This document shows positions 5,962-13,485 of a DNA stretch of 14,212 nucleotides, one piece after another. Numbering within the stretch: position 1 is the stretch's first letter; every line of letters begins with the position of its first letter. The notes under the pieces were generated by a model, which searched no databases, was not told where the DNA came from, and saw nothing but the letters and a program-made list of their open reading frames with translations. A program made the position numbers and the translations under genes. This DNA is from Chthoniobacter flavus (GTDB lineage: Bacteria; Verrucomicrobiota; Verrucomicrobiia; Chthoniobacterales; Terrimicrobiaceae): NCBI GenBank assembly GCA_945863785.1, contig CAMBAQ010000033.1, forward strand, positions 1-14,212, in the 5' to 3' direction.

Positions 5962-7578
5962 TTACGGGGTTCCGACGTTGATGAACTCCAGTGTCCCGTC
6001 CTTACGGAAAACCCAATTTGTTTTCAGATGGATAGCGTCCCTTTTCCAACCGGGGCGGGATTTCAGAATATTTTGTAGCTTCTGCCATTGCTGTTTGTAG
6101 TCGAGTCCATGGCTCCAAAGGTGTCCCTCGTACCCGCAGATGACGGGCCAACCGAGCAGCATCACGGGATTGTTATAGTCAGGCTCAATCGCAATCCGAG
6201 AACCACGTGGGACTTTTTGTAATGCGAGTTCCGTAGCGGCGAGTTCCGAGCGGTTAATGAGTTTGTATCCGTGCCGACCATCGAGGCCACCAATTAAGGA
6301 CACTGCGCCGCTGAAAAAAAGAGCGGCACACAGGATCGCTCTCAGGGCGTTTGGCAAAGGCGCGAGAAGAATTTGCCATAGAAATGGGGCGCACACGAGC
6401 CACGCCCAAATCAGCATTTTTGTGTTATCCCACTCCCACGGCGCAAAGGCGAAAAGAAAGCCGATAGCGAAAATACCTAGTGCAGGGAAACAAAAGCTTC
6501 GGGAACGCGCATCACCACGAATTGCAACCATCACCAGCAAGATCAACAAAAGCGGCAGGGTGATGCCAAAATTCAGAATCCAGAAGTGTAAGCCCCCATC
6601 CGCTTGCATCCATCCTGGCAACCAACGTAGTCCAGATGTGGCAGAGAAGCCGCCCGTGACCAGATAGATAGCGCCCGAAGCCGGAAGAAGTGAGGCTCCC
6701 ACAAATATCAAAAGGGATTTGCGAGAGGTCGGTTGAAAAGTAAATAAGCCAGCCAGAATGAAGCTCAGAGCTAGGAATGCGTGAGCGCTGAAAAGCGGCA
6801 AGGTCACATAGAGAAGAAATTGAATTGCTCGCGGAACGCCTGAGCCGTTTCCACAAAAATCCTCTCTCCATGCCCTCAGTAAAAGGAGCCCGCAAGGGAG
6901 TGCGTAGAGCAGTCCGCGCTGGGTTACAAACATGGTTAGAAATAAGTTTTTCCAAGCCAGTTCGGTTTGAAAATCCGTGATCGTCCATGTGCTAAAAAAG
7001 GCAAATCCGGCGAGGCCGCCGTTGAACAAAAGGGCTGCGATGGAAAACGCTCCTCCCCACCTCCAGAGCGACCAAGCGGTGAGCGTGGAGCCGATCAGTC
7101 CAGTCCAGATCAGCCCGCGTTCGACTGGCATCCCAGAGAGAAGGAGAAGACTGTTCCACAAATCCATGCCGAGAGGGTAAACGAGGGGGGAACCAGTTAA
7201 AATCGGACTTTCCGGCCAAAATCCGACCCCCGAAGCGAAGTAGCGAATGAATTGAAGGTGAATCGAGATGTCCCCGAGATTATTTGGGGAAAGGACACGC
7301 CATTCGTCACCCACACTATAGATCAGCCAGATAAAAGCTCTCAGTGATGCCAAGGCGAAAAGGACGAGCAAAAGGGCATCCCATGCGGTGGGGCTCGGAG
7401 CATTATCCTCGCGCGTGAACCAGGTTGTGAATAGGCCTGCGGCTGCTCCCAGTGAGATGGCGAAATGGGCGCCGGTCTCGGATAGGCCGCCGACTGCAAA
7501 TGCCCATCCCATAGCGCCCGAGACAGCAACGGCGACGAGGACGAGGAGTCCCGTCATGATGCGACCAACGTAGCTCAT
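5962..7578 (-). CDS. Polytopic membrane protein, probable GT-C-type glycosyltransferase, 538 aa
   Basis: About ten or more hydrophobic segments run through residues 8-440, consistent with an integral inner-membrane protein. After the third segment, a loop carries NNLGDISIHLQFI (99-111), with an acidic residue and a His placed as in the first periplasmic loop of GT-C enzymes. PLVYPLGMDLWN (131-142) follows it. The C-terminal soluble part (about 430-538) contains a PVMLLGWPVICGYEGHLW element (about 471-488). It resembles the motif near the end of large bacterial membrane proteins often labelled as YfhO-like or mannosyltransferase-like. The enzymatic activity is an inference; a membrane sugar transferase using a polyprenyl-phosphate donor is the best guess. 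The start ATG overlaps the stop of the upstream GT gene as ATGA (7575-7578), so the two are translationally coupled. Confidence 0.75.
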   Translation of the reverse strand: MSYVGRIMTGLLVLVAVAVSGAMGWAFAVGGLSETGAHFAISLGAAAGLFTTWFTREDNAPSPTAWDALLLVLFALASLRAFIWLIYSVGDEWRVLSPNNLGDISIHLQFIRYFASGVGFWPESPILTGSPLVYPLGMDLWNSLLLLSGMPVERGLIWTGLIGSTLTAWSLWRWGGAFSIAALLFNGGLAGFAFFSTWTITDFQTELAWKNLFLTMFVTQRGLLYALPCGLLLLRAWREDFCGNGSGVPRAIQFLLYVTLPLFSAHAFLALSFILAGLFTFQPTSRKSLLIFVGASLLPASGAIYLVTGGFSATSGLRWLPGWMQADGGLHFWILNFGITLPLLLILLVMVAIRGDARSRSFCFPALGIFAIGFLFAFAPWEWDNTKMLIWAWLVCAPFLWQILLAPLPNALRAILCAALFFSGAVSLIGGLDGRHGYKLINRSELAATELALQKVPRGSRIAIEPDYNNPVMLLGWPVICGYEGHLWSHGLDYKQQWQKLQNILKSRPGWKRDAIHLKTNWVFRKDGTLEFINVGTP

Positions 7579-9113
7579 GGTTCGACGCTCGCCTTTGGAA
7601 TGATGCTCGGTTCGGTGCCCAGTATTTTAGAAAACCGTGCAGCGGAAAGGTAGGCAGTGCAATCATCCTGACCGCTACGCAGGCGGAATGTAATTTTATG
7701 GAATGGCTGAGTGAAGTTTTTTTCCGTGGCGGGTTCCAGCGAGGTATCGACCACCACAAAGTCACAGTCCCAATCCGTCGGCAGGGAGTCTTTTTTGTAA
7801 TATCCGATCCGAGTGAAATCTCCGAGCATCCATGGTAATGGATAGTAGCTATCGAGGATGATGGAGCCCTTCATTTGGTAGCCATCGGGTTGCGATTTGG
7901 CCGCAGCGAGGACGGGGTCGGTGAATTTCCGTATGTCTTCTAACGTTTGCACATAGACGTAGGGTTCGCTGTCATCTGTATAAACAAAAAAGTTAAGACG
8001 GATCGAGGCCCACAGCGAAACGGCTAGAAGCGGTACGGCAATGAGCCAGACGCGGCGGCGGGCACAACGATCGGCCCACTCCTTAAGCAGCGCACCTAGC
8101 ATCAGATAAAAAGGCCAGATGATAGAAATGATGCACCATGGCGTTTTGTAGGAAATGAGAGAGTAGGCCAGCAAAGTGCCGGTGGAAGCTATTGCAGTGT
8201 AACGTAACCGAGCGTCAGAGGGCCCCATGTAGCGCAGACACGCAATCACTCCCGCCAGTGCGGGCCACTCGTAGCGGGCCATGATGGCGATCCAATAGTA
8301 ATTTAGCGGGCCAATGAGATCGTAAGTGGTCTTGTGATGTCCGCCCGAGTCCACGCCAGTCTTCACCCACACCGTGAAGGTCTGATACAGCCCACGCAGT
8401 GCACCAAAGTCCCGAAATGTGCCGGAATAGAAAAAGGTGATAAGCAAGGCCGCGAGGCCAACGCCCAGAATCACATCATCGCGTCTCCATTTTTGAAGAG
8501 CCACGGGAAAGACTGGGCTTGAGGGGACGAGATATTGCCAAACCCACAACACGATGCCCGCAATAGCGAAGCAGCCGATATGCACAAGGTAGGTTTCCTT
8601 CGTGAGAATCAATCCTGTTGCTGCAGCAATGAGTGTAAAGAAATCGCGCCGGGTTCCGTACTGCCATAGGCCAAGTAGGCCGTGTAAAAACAAAATGGAA
8701 AATAAAACCTGCCAACTTTCGTGGATGGAATACCGGCCGTAGAAAACGAGCCCCGGCGAAATGGCCATCGCCAATGCCGCCAGTCGAGCAACGCCCGTGC
8801 CGAAAAACTCACGGAACCGCAGCATCGCGATCACGCAAAGTACGCTGGCGAGGATCGCTGGGAGTCGCAATGCCCAAACCTCACGTCCGAAGAGGGTCTG
8901 TGATAAGAAAACAGCGTAAAAATGGAGTGGTCCGTGGTAGTTAGTCGGGTCGTAGCGGTAATACCCTGTGGCCGTCATTTGATCCGCAAACCAGCCGTTG
9001 ATGCCCTCGTCAAAATGAGGGGGCTTGATTTCTATGAGCCAGCAACGCAGAACAAGTGCGATGCAAACAATCACAATCCCTGGCCATGGACTTTTTTCGA
9101 ATCTAGCGGTCAC
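7575..9113 (-). CDS. TIGR03663/Agl23-like membrane glycosyltransferase, 512 aa
   Basis: The protein has a multi-span layout of about ten helices. It shows the hallmark first-loop Asp-Glu pair in PHFDEGINGWFA (32-43) and the YRYDPTNYHGPLHFY segment (52-66), which I associate with the TIGR03663 family (GT39/PMT-like; called flippase activity-associated protein Agl23 in haloarchaeal N-glycosylation). Such proteins transfer sugars from a polyprenyl-phosphate donor on the outer face of the membrane. The C-terminal part (about 385-512) is soluble. The start is GTG 9113: an in-frame TAA just upstream (9125-9123) rules out a longer ATG start, and the next Met (46) would remove the DE motif. No Shine-Dalgarno is seen. 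It is first in a two-gene run with the downstream GT-C protein and is head to head with the GT2 gene. Confidence 0.88.
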   Translation of the reverse strand: MTARFEKSPWPGIVIVCIALVLRCWLIEIKPPHFDEGINGWFADQMTATGYYRYDPTNYHGPLHFYAVFLSQTLFGREVWALRLPAILASVLCVIAMLRFREFFGTGVARLAALAMAISPGLVFYGRYSIHESWQVLFSILFLHGLLGLWQYGTRRDFFTLIAAATGLILTKETYLVHIGCFAIAGIVLWVWQYLVPSSPVFPVALQKWRRDDVILGVGLAALLITFFYSGTFRDFGALRGLYQTFTVWVKTGVDSGGHHKTTYDLIGPLNYYWIAIMARYEWPALAGVIACLRYMGPSDARLRYTAIASTGTLLAYSLISYKTPWCIISIIWPFYLMLGALLKEWADRCARRRVWLIAVPLLAVSLWASIRLNFFVYTDDSEPYVYVQTLEDIRKFTDPVLAAAKSQPDGYQMKGSIILDSYYPLPWMLGDFTRIGYYKKDSLPTDWDCDFVVVDTSLEPATEKNFTQPFHKITFRLRSGQDDCTAYLSAARFSKILGTEPSIIPKASVEP

Positions 9114-9121
9114 GTGATGGA

Positions 9122-9149
9122 TTTAAACCCTCTCCCGATGTCCAATCAA
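9122..9149. promoter_or_regulatory. Putative shared promoter region of the divergent GT genes
   Basis: TTTAAA at 9122-9127 is self-complementary, so it could serve as -10 in both directions. For the - strand gene, TTGATT (9149-9144) is 16 bases upstream of it and the predicted transcript start is within a few bases of GTG 9113. For the + strand gene the predicted start is about 9134, just before ATG 9138, but no convincing -35 is seen on that side. The palindrome CACGTG (9111-9116) sits over the - strand start codon. Confidence 0.25.
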
Positions 9150-9878
9150 GCGCCACGCGTCAGTATTGTCATTCCTGCAAAAAACGAGGCCGTTCGTTTG
9201 CCGCCTTCGATTCGACAAATTCGTAGCACATTTCCAGATGAGGCATGGGAGTTTATCATTGTGATCGAATTGAGTACTGATGGCACCGAGGCGGCCGTAC
9301 GTGATGCTATTGGTGGGGATCCTCGGTTTGTCGTCATCGCCAATCCCGTTGCTCGAGGGAAAGGCTACGCAGTGAAAACCGGAATGCTACGAGCTCGCGG
9401 GGATATGGTTTTTTTCATGGATGCCGATCTCAGTGTGCCGTTGGGCTATATCCCAGAGTTTTTAAATCAGGCCGGAGATGCTGATGTGCTTGTCGGTAGC
9501 CGTCGGCACCCGAGCAGTATTATTCGAGTGCATCAGTCCTTCACTCGCGAGTTCTCCGGCCGAATGTTCAATCTTGCATTGCGTCTGGCTGGGATCACCC
9601 GCTTGGCAGATACGCAATGCGGTTTCAAAGCATTCCGCCGAGATGCAGCGCAGTCAGTCTTCTCTAAGCTCGAGCAGGATGGATTTGGTTTTGATGTCGA
9701 AGCGTTGCTCCTAGCCAGTCAACTCGGGTTTCATGCTTTGGAATTGCCTGTAGAGTGGGCGGACGTGAAGGGCTCGAAGGTTTCCTTCCTGTCGGGATTC
9801 GAGGCCTTGCGCGATGCAATCCTTGCGGCGAGGCGGATCAAGCGCAAATATCCGTCTCATGCCAACTCTCGGAGTTAA
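9138..9878 (+). CDS. GT2 polyprenyl/dolichyl-phosphate sugar synthase-like glycosyltransferase, 246 aa
   Basis: This is a GT-A fold family 2 enzyme resembling dolichyl-phosphate beta-glucosyltransferase (ALG5). It would transfer a sugar from UDP- or GDP-sugar to a polyprenyl phosphate on the cytoplasmic face. Features: VSIVIPAKNEA at 8-18, GKGYAVKTGML at 74-84, the metal-binding DADLS at 95-99, GSRR at 120-123, the ALG5-type DTQCGFKAFR at 158-167, and GFGFDVEAL at 182-190. The first acidic motif is VIELSTDGT (42-50), where most relatives have VDDGS. It has no membrane segment. I choose ATG 9138 because the domain starts within ten residues of it; ATG 9117 is possible, and the frame back to 8922 only overlaps the divergent gene. 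pdxJ starts inside its last 20 bases. Confidence 0.88.
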   Translation: MSNQAPRVSIVIPAKNEAVRLPPSIRQIRSTFPDEAWEFIIVIELSTDGTEAAVRDAIGGDPRFVVIANPVARGKGYAVKTGMLRARGDMVFFMDADLSVPLGYIPEFLNQAGDADVLVGSRRHPSSIIRVHQSFTREFSGRMFNLALRLAGITRLADTQCGFKAFRRDAAQSVFSKLEQDGFGFDVEALLLASQLGFHALELPVEWADVKGSKVSFLSGFEALRDAILAARRIKRKYPSHANSRS

Positions 9879-10596
9879 CATCGACCATGTGGCGACCCTT
9901 CGCCAAGCACGCTATCGTGAGCAACCGGATAGCCACAATGCAGAACCGGATCCCGTTGCGTCAGCCCTTGTCGCTGAAATGGCGGGTGCCTCAGGGATCA
10001 CCGCCCACCTGCGCGAAGATCGTCGCCATATGCAGGATCGGGATATTTTTCTCCTTAGGGAAAAAATCACGACCAAGCTCAATTTTGAGATGGGTCTCTC
10101 GGAAGACATTCTACGCGTTGCCTTGGATTTACATCCGGACGATGTCTGCCTTGTTCCCGAGAATCGTCTTGAGGTGACGACAGAGGGAGGGTTGGACTGC
10201 TGCGGACGTCGCGATGTCCTCGCTCCCGCAATGGCCCGTTTACGCGAGATTGGAACTCGTATCAGTCTCTTTATCGATCCGGAGGAATCCCAGATCCGTA
10301 CGGCAGCGGAGCTGGGTGCAGATTTTGTCGAACTTCACACCGGTGCCTATGCCAATGCCACTGGAGTTGCTCGCGCCAAGGAATTGCGGAATCTCATAGA
10401 CGGGGCTGCGCTCGCTTGTGAGTTGGGGCTGAGAGTGAATGCGGGGCATGGACTCAACTACGAAAATACGACAGCCATTCTTGCTTTGCCTGGCCTCGAG
10501 GAACTCAATATCGGACACGCGATCATCTCTCGCGCTATTACTGTAGGGTTGCATTCCGCCGTTAGGGAAATGTGCGATCTTATCGCCAAGAAGTGA
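9859..10596 (+). CDS. pdxJ: Pyridoxine 5'-phosphate synthase
   Basis: PdxJ condenses 1-deoxy-D-xylulose 5-phosphate with 3-amino-2-oxopropyl phosphate to form pyridoxine 5'-phosphate, the last ring-closing step of DXP-dependent vitamin B6 synthesis. The 245-residue protein has the expected length. Conserved parts seen: GVNIDHVATLRQAR (5-18), HLREDRRHMQD (50-60, catalytic His50, Arg52 region), LNFEM (74-78, Glu77), VNAGHGLNY (193-201, His197) and NIGHAIISRA (217-226). ATG 9859 is chosen because the family begins right at this MPTLGVNIDH; it overlaps the GT2 stop by 20 bases, so the two are in one transcript. bioF follows two bases after its stop. Confidence 0.97.
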   Translation: MPTLGVNIDHVATLRQARYREQPDSHNAEPDPVASALVAEMAGASGITAHLREDRRHMQDRDIFLLREKITTKLNFEMGLSEDILRVALDLHPDDVCLVPENRLEVTTEGGLDCCGRRDVLAPAMARLREIGTRISLFIDPEESQIRTAAELGADFVELHTGAYANATGVARAKELRNLIDGAALACELGLRVNAGHGLNYENTTAILALPGLEELNIGHAIISRAITVGLHSAVREMCDLIAKK

Positions 10597-10598
10597 GG

Positions 10599-11789
10599 AT
10601 GAAGGCGACCGGCTTCGACGCTTTTTTGTTGGGCGCTCTCGAGGAGATCGACCTCGCTGGCCTTACCCGACGTCTCTCGCCGCTCGAAACCCCACAACTT
10701 CCACGAGTCACTCGTGAGAACGTGAGAGTGGTTAATTTTTCTTCCAACGATTATCTCGGCCTTGCTGCGAATCCGGATCTTCGTGATGCGGCTATGGCGG
10801 AATGGGAGCGTGGGGGATTCGGCGCCGGAGCCTCACGACTCATTTGTGGGACGATGGCCGCCCATGAGGAATTGGAAGAGGCTATTGCTCGTTTTAAGCG
10901 CACTCCAGCGGCCCTCTCATTTAGTAGTGGATACGCTGCGGCGATGGGGACAATTCCGGCCATCTGCGGAAAAGACGACGTCATCATATTGGATAAGCTA
11001 TCTCATGCCTGTCTCATTGATGCCGCGCGATTGAGCGGAGCGATCCTGCGCGTATTTCCACATAATGACCTCAATAAGCTGGAGAGCCATTTAACGTGGG
11101 CAGCCCGTAAACACCCTCAATCCCGTGTGCTGATCGTCGCTGAATCCGTTTACAGTATGGACGGAGATCTGGCGCCGCTGAGCGAGATGGTGAGTCTGAA
11201 AGAACGCTTCGGCGCTTGGCTTTTTCTGGATGAAGCTCATGCCGTTGGTGTGCTTGGCCCGAGTGGAGGTGGATTAGCCGAGGAACTCGGCCTTGGCGAC
11301 CGCATCGAGATCCAAATGGGAACTCTCGGTAAAGCCCTTGGGGCGCATGGAGCCTACATCGCAGGAAGTCGTGCCTTACGGGATTATTTGATCAATCGGG
11401 CGCGCAGTTTTATTTTTTCCACGGCACCACCTGCGCCAGTGGCCGCTGCCGCCACCAAAGCGATCGAGATATCAGGCTCTCCTGAGGGGGCGCGTCTTAG
11501 AGAGTTGCTCTGGGCAAATATCCGCAATCTCGCGGCAGTACTAGAAAGCCCCATGCCCGAGAGTGCGATTATTCCCCAAATTATCGGTCCAGAGATCAAG
11601 TCCACATCAGCCTCCACAGCTCTATTGAATAAGGGATTTCTCGTCCCGGCCATCCGTTTTCCGACAGTGGCAAAAGGGGCCGCTAGGCTCAGATATACAG
11701 TCACCGCGAGTCATCGCGTTGATGAGATCCAGGCTCTCGGTGAGGCCTTGCGGGATTTGCAATTTGCGGACTCTGAGCCTTCCGCCTGA
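10599..11789 (+). CDS. bioF: 8-amino-7-oxononanoate synthase-type PLP enzyme
   Basis: This is a member of the alpha-oxoamine synthase family (fold-type I PLP enzymes), 396 residues. Features: SNDYLGL (49-55), GAGASRLICGT (75-85), the cofactor-stacking His in KLSHACLIDA (133-142), ESVYSMDGD (182-190), DEAHAVG (211-217, Asp211 and His214), and GTLGKALGAHGA (241-252) with Schiff-base Lys245. BioF joins pimeloyl-ACP (or -CoA) and alanine to start biotin ring formation. 2-Amino-3-ketobutyrate CoA ligase (Kbl) is the main alternative; the DEAHAVG and length favour BioF. No bioA, bioB or bioD is in the window. ATG 10599 is two bases after the pdxJ stop, so they are coupled. It needs PLP, which the upstream pdxJ helps to supply. 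Confidence 0.85.
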   Translation: MKATGFDAFLLGALEEIDLAGLTRRLSPLETPQLPRVTRENVRVVNFSSNDYLGLAANPDLRDAAMAEWERGGFGAGASRLICGTMAAHEELEEAIARFKRTPAALSFSSGYAAAMGTIPAICGKDDVIILDKLSHACLIDAARLSGAILRVFPHNDLNKLESHLTWAARKHPQSRVLIVAESVYSMDGDLAPLSEMVSLKERFGAWLFLDEAHAVGVLGPSGGGLAEELGLGDRIEIQMGTLGKALGAHGAYIAGSRALRDYLINRARSFIFSTAPPAPVAAAATKAIEISGSPEGARLRELLWANIRNLAAVLESPMPESAIIPQIIGPEIKSTSASTALLNKGFLVPAIRFPTVAKGAARLRYTVTASHRVDEIQALGEALRDLQFADSEPSA

Positions 11790-11796
11790 GATTCTC

Positions 11797-12756
11797 ATGC
11801 CCATCTTGGAATCTCGCTTTCAGCCCCCGTTTTATTTGAGGAACGGGCATTTGCAGACCATTTTGGGGGCGATTTTGCCTAGGCGGGCGCGAAGCGACAT
11901 GGACACGGAGCGACTTGAATTGCCGGATGGGGATTTTCTCGATTTGGACTGGGCCAAGGCGGGGAATCGTCGATTGGCGATTCTTTCGCATGGACTTGAG
12001 GGCAGCTCGAAAAACAGTGACATTCGAGGGCTCTCCCTCGCCCTCAACCATGCCGGATGGGATACACTCGCTTGGAATTTCCGGGGATGCAGTGGGGAGT
12101 CGAATCGCTGCCTGCGATTTTATCACAGTGGTGAGACGGGCGATCTCACTTCAGTTATTAACCATGCCGCGCGCACTTACCCGAACCTCGCGCTCGTGGG
12201 ATTTAGCCTCGGTGGGAATATGATTTTAAAATATCTGGGGGAAGGGGATGTTCACCCATCCATTCAGGTCGCAGCAGCCGTTTCCGCTCCGATTGACCTA
12301 GCTTCAAGTGCACGGGCGCTCGATCGTCGGGCAGGAAATCAAATCTACCTTCGCCGATTCATGAAAAGCCTAGCCGTGAAAGTTGAGGCCAAGGCAGCGC
12401 GGTTTCCGAACGAGATCGATGCCACAGGGGTACGTGATATTCGGAGCTTTTCCATCTTTGATGACCGCTACACCGCGCGAATTCACGGGTTCCGCGATGC
12501 GGAAGATTATTGGCAGCAGTCCAGTGCGATCGGGTATCTGAATCGTCTTCCTATTCCGGCGCTGCTTCTGAATGCAAAGGATGACCCCTTTTTAAGTCCT
12601 GAGTCCTTCCCTTACGATGAAGCCCACAAAAATTCCTGCCTGTTTCTGGAGACGCCTGATGCAGGCGGTCATCTGGGTTTTGTCGATGGGGGAGGCTTTT
12701 GGATTGAGCGGCGGATACCTGAGTTTTTGAATCAAATCCTAGAGAAAGCGACGTAA
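11797..12756 (+). CDS. YheT-family alpha/beta hydrolase, 319 aa
   Basis: The N-terminus has the YheT/ABHD family signature FYLRNGHLQTI (12-22). The hydrolase core follows: SHGLEGSSKN (64-73) near the oxyanion loop, WNFRGCSGESNR (93-104), and the nucleophile elbow GFSLGGN (135-141, Ser137). The acid is in AKDDPF (260-265, Asp262 or Asp263) and the base in GGHLGF (290-295, His292). The triad is therefore complete. Family members are cytoplasmic esterases of poorly known substrate. It starts seven bases after the bioF stop with at most a weak Shine-Dalgarno, so it is likely co-transcribed with pdxJ-bioF. A role as a pimeloyl-ester hydrolase in biotin synthesis is conceivable because of the position, but YheT is a different branch from BioH. 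Confidence 0.88.
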   Translation: MPILESRFQPPFYLRNGHLQTILGAILPRRARSDMDTERLELPDGDFLDLDWAKAGNRRLAILSHGLEGSSKNSDIRGLSLALNHAGWDTLAWNFRGCSGESNRCLRFYHSGETGDLTSVINHAARTYPNLALVGFSLGGNMILKYLGEGDVHPSIQVAAAVSAPIDLASSARALDRRAGNQIYLRRFMKSLAVKVEAKAARFPNEIDATGVRDIRSFSIFDDRYTARIHGFRDAEDYWQQSSAIGYLNRLPIPALLLNAKDDPFLSPESFPYDEAHKNSCLFLETPDAGGHLGFVDGGGFWIERRIPEFLNQILEKAT

Positions 12757-12802
12757 TTGGGAGATTTTCGTTCGCACGAGGTTTTGCGGACTTGCTACGG
12801 AT

Positions 12803-12832
12803 TTCTCTTCGGTCAATGTGGTTCCCAATAAT
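12803..12832 (+). promoter_or_regulatory. Possible promoter before the PAP2 phosphatase gene
   Basis: AATAAT (12827-12832) matches TATAAT at 5 of 6 positions and ends 5 bases before ATG 12838. The -35 (TTCTCT, 12803-12808, 18-base spacer) is poor. If used, the transcript would start at or next to the ATG. The 81 bases between the hydrolase stop and this gene hold nothing else that I can see. Confidence 0.25.
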
Positions 12833-12837
12833 TGTCG

Positions 12838-13485
12838 ATGGACACCGCGATTCTCCAATTTATCAATCATCAACTTGTCATTCCGTCTCTCGATGTGGTG
12901 ATGGCATCACTGAGTAGTTGGGCTGTTTGGTGGCCATTTTTTATTTTGGCCGCTGGTATTGGGCTTTTTATGGGTGGCTTCAAAGTCAGGGCGATGCTGG
13001 TAGTGATCGGACTTGCTGTCGGCGTGTCCGATGGATTGGTCTGTAAAAACCTCAAACACATCGCATCGCGTCCGAGGCCCCATCAGGTTATTGCAGGAAT
13101 CCGAACCATTGATCTTGCAAAGGCAACACCGCGCCTCCTTGCCATGGCCTTGCCTCTGCGCATTCGAGTTTCTGCTCCTGAGAACCCCGCTCTTAAGGGC
13201 AATTCGTTCCCCTCTTCGCATGCGTCGAACTGCTTTGCGATAGCCACAGTTTGTTTTCTTTTTTATCGTCGGTGGGGGTGGATTGCCTTTTTACCAGCGG
13301 GGTTGGTGGCCATTAGCCGCGTGTATGTGGGGGTTCACTGGCCCTCGGATGTGTTGGTTGGGAGTCTGATTGGTGTGGTCTGTGGATGGATTTCTTTTTC
13401 GGTTTCCGCTTTTCTCTGGAGGCGGTTCGGACACAGAATAGTTCCAGCCATCCATGCAGCCCATCCTGATCTGATCGAATCGTGA
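12838..13485 (+). CDS. PAP2-family membrane phosphatase, 215 aa
   Basis: The protein has all three PAP2 signatures: K-x6-RP at 73-81 (Lys73, Arg80-Pro81), PSSH at 125-128 (His128), and SR-x5-H-x3-D at 160-171 (Ser160, Arg161, His167, Asp171). There are about five hydrophobic segments (roughly 28-46, 50-68, 130-143, 147-160, 172-193). Members dephosphorylate lipid phosphates, including undecaprenyl pyrophosphate, phosphatidic acid and lipid A. The neighbours suggest recycling of the polyprenyl carrier used by the glycosyltransferases, but the substrate is inferred. ATG 12838 is chosen over the in-frame TTG two codons earlier. The last gene starts at GTG 13482, overlapping this stop as GTGA. 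Confidence 0.9.
   Translation: MDTAILQFINHQLVIPSLDVVMASLSSWAVWWPFFILAAGIGLFMGGFKVRAMLVVIGLAVGVSDGLVCKNLKHIASRPRPHQVIAGIRTIDLAKATPRLLAMALPLRIRVSAPENPALKGNSFPSSHASNCFAIATVCFLFYRRWGWIAFLPAGLVAISRVYVGVHWPSDVLVGSLIGVVCGWISFSVSAFLWRRFGHRIVPAIHAAHPDLIES

Noticed and set aside
8922..9137. Longer N-terminus for the GT2 gene starting at 8922
   Set aside because: The extra 72 residues lie antisense to the start of the Agl23-like gene and have no GT2 character. The family domain begins just after ATG 9138.
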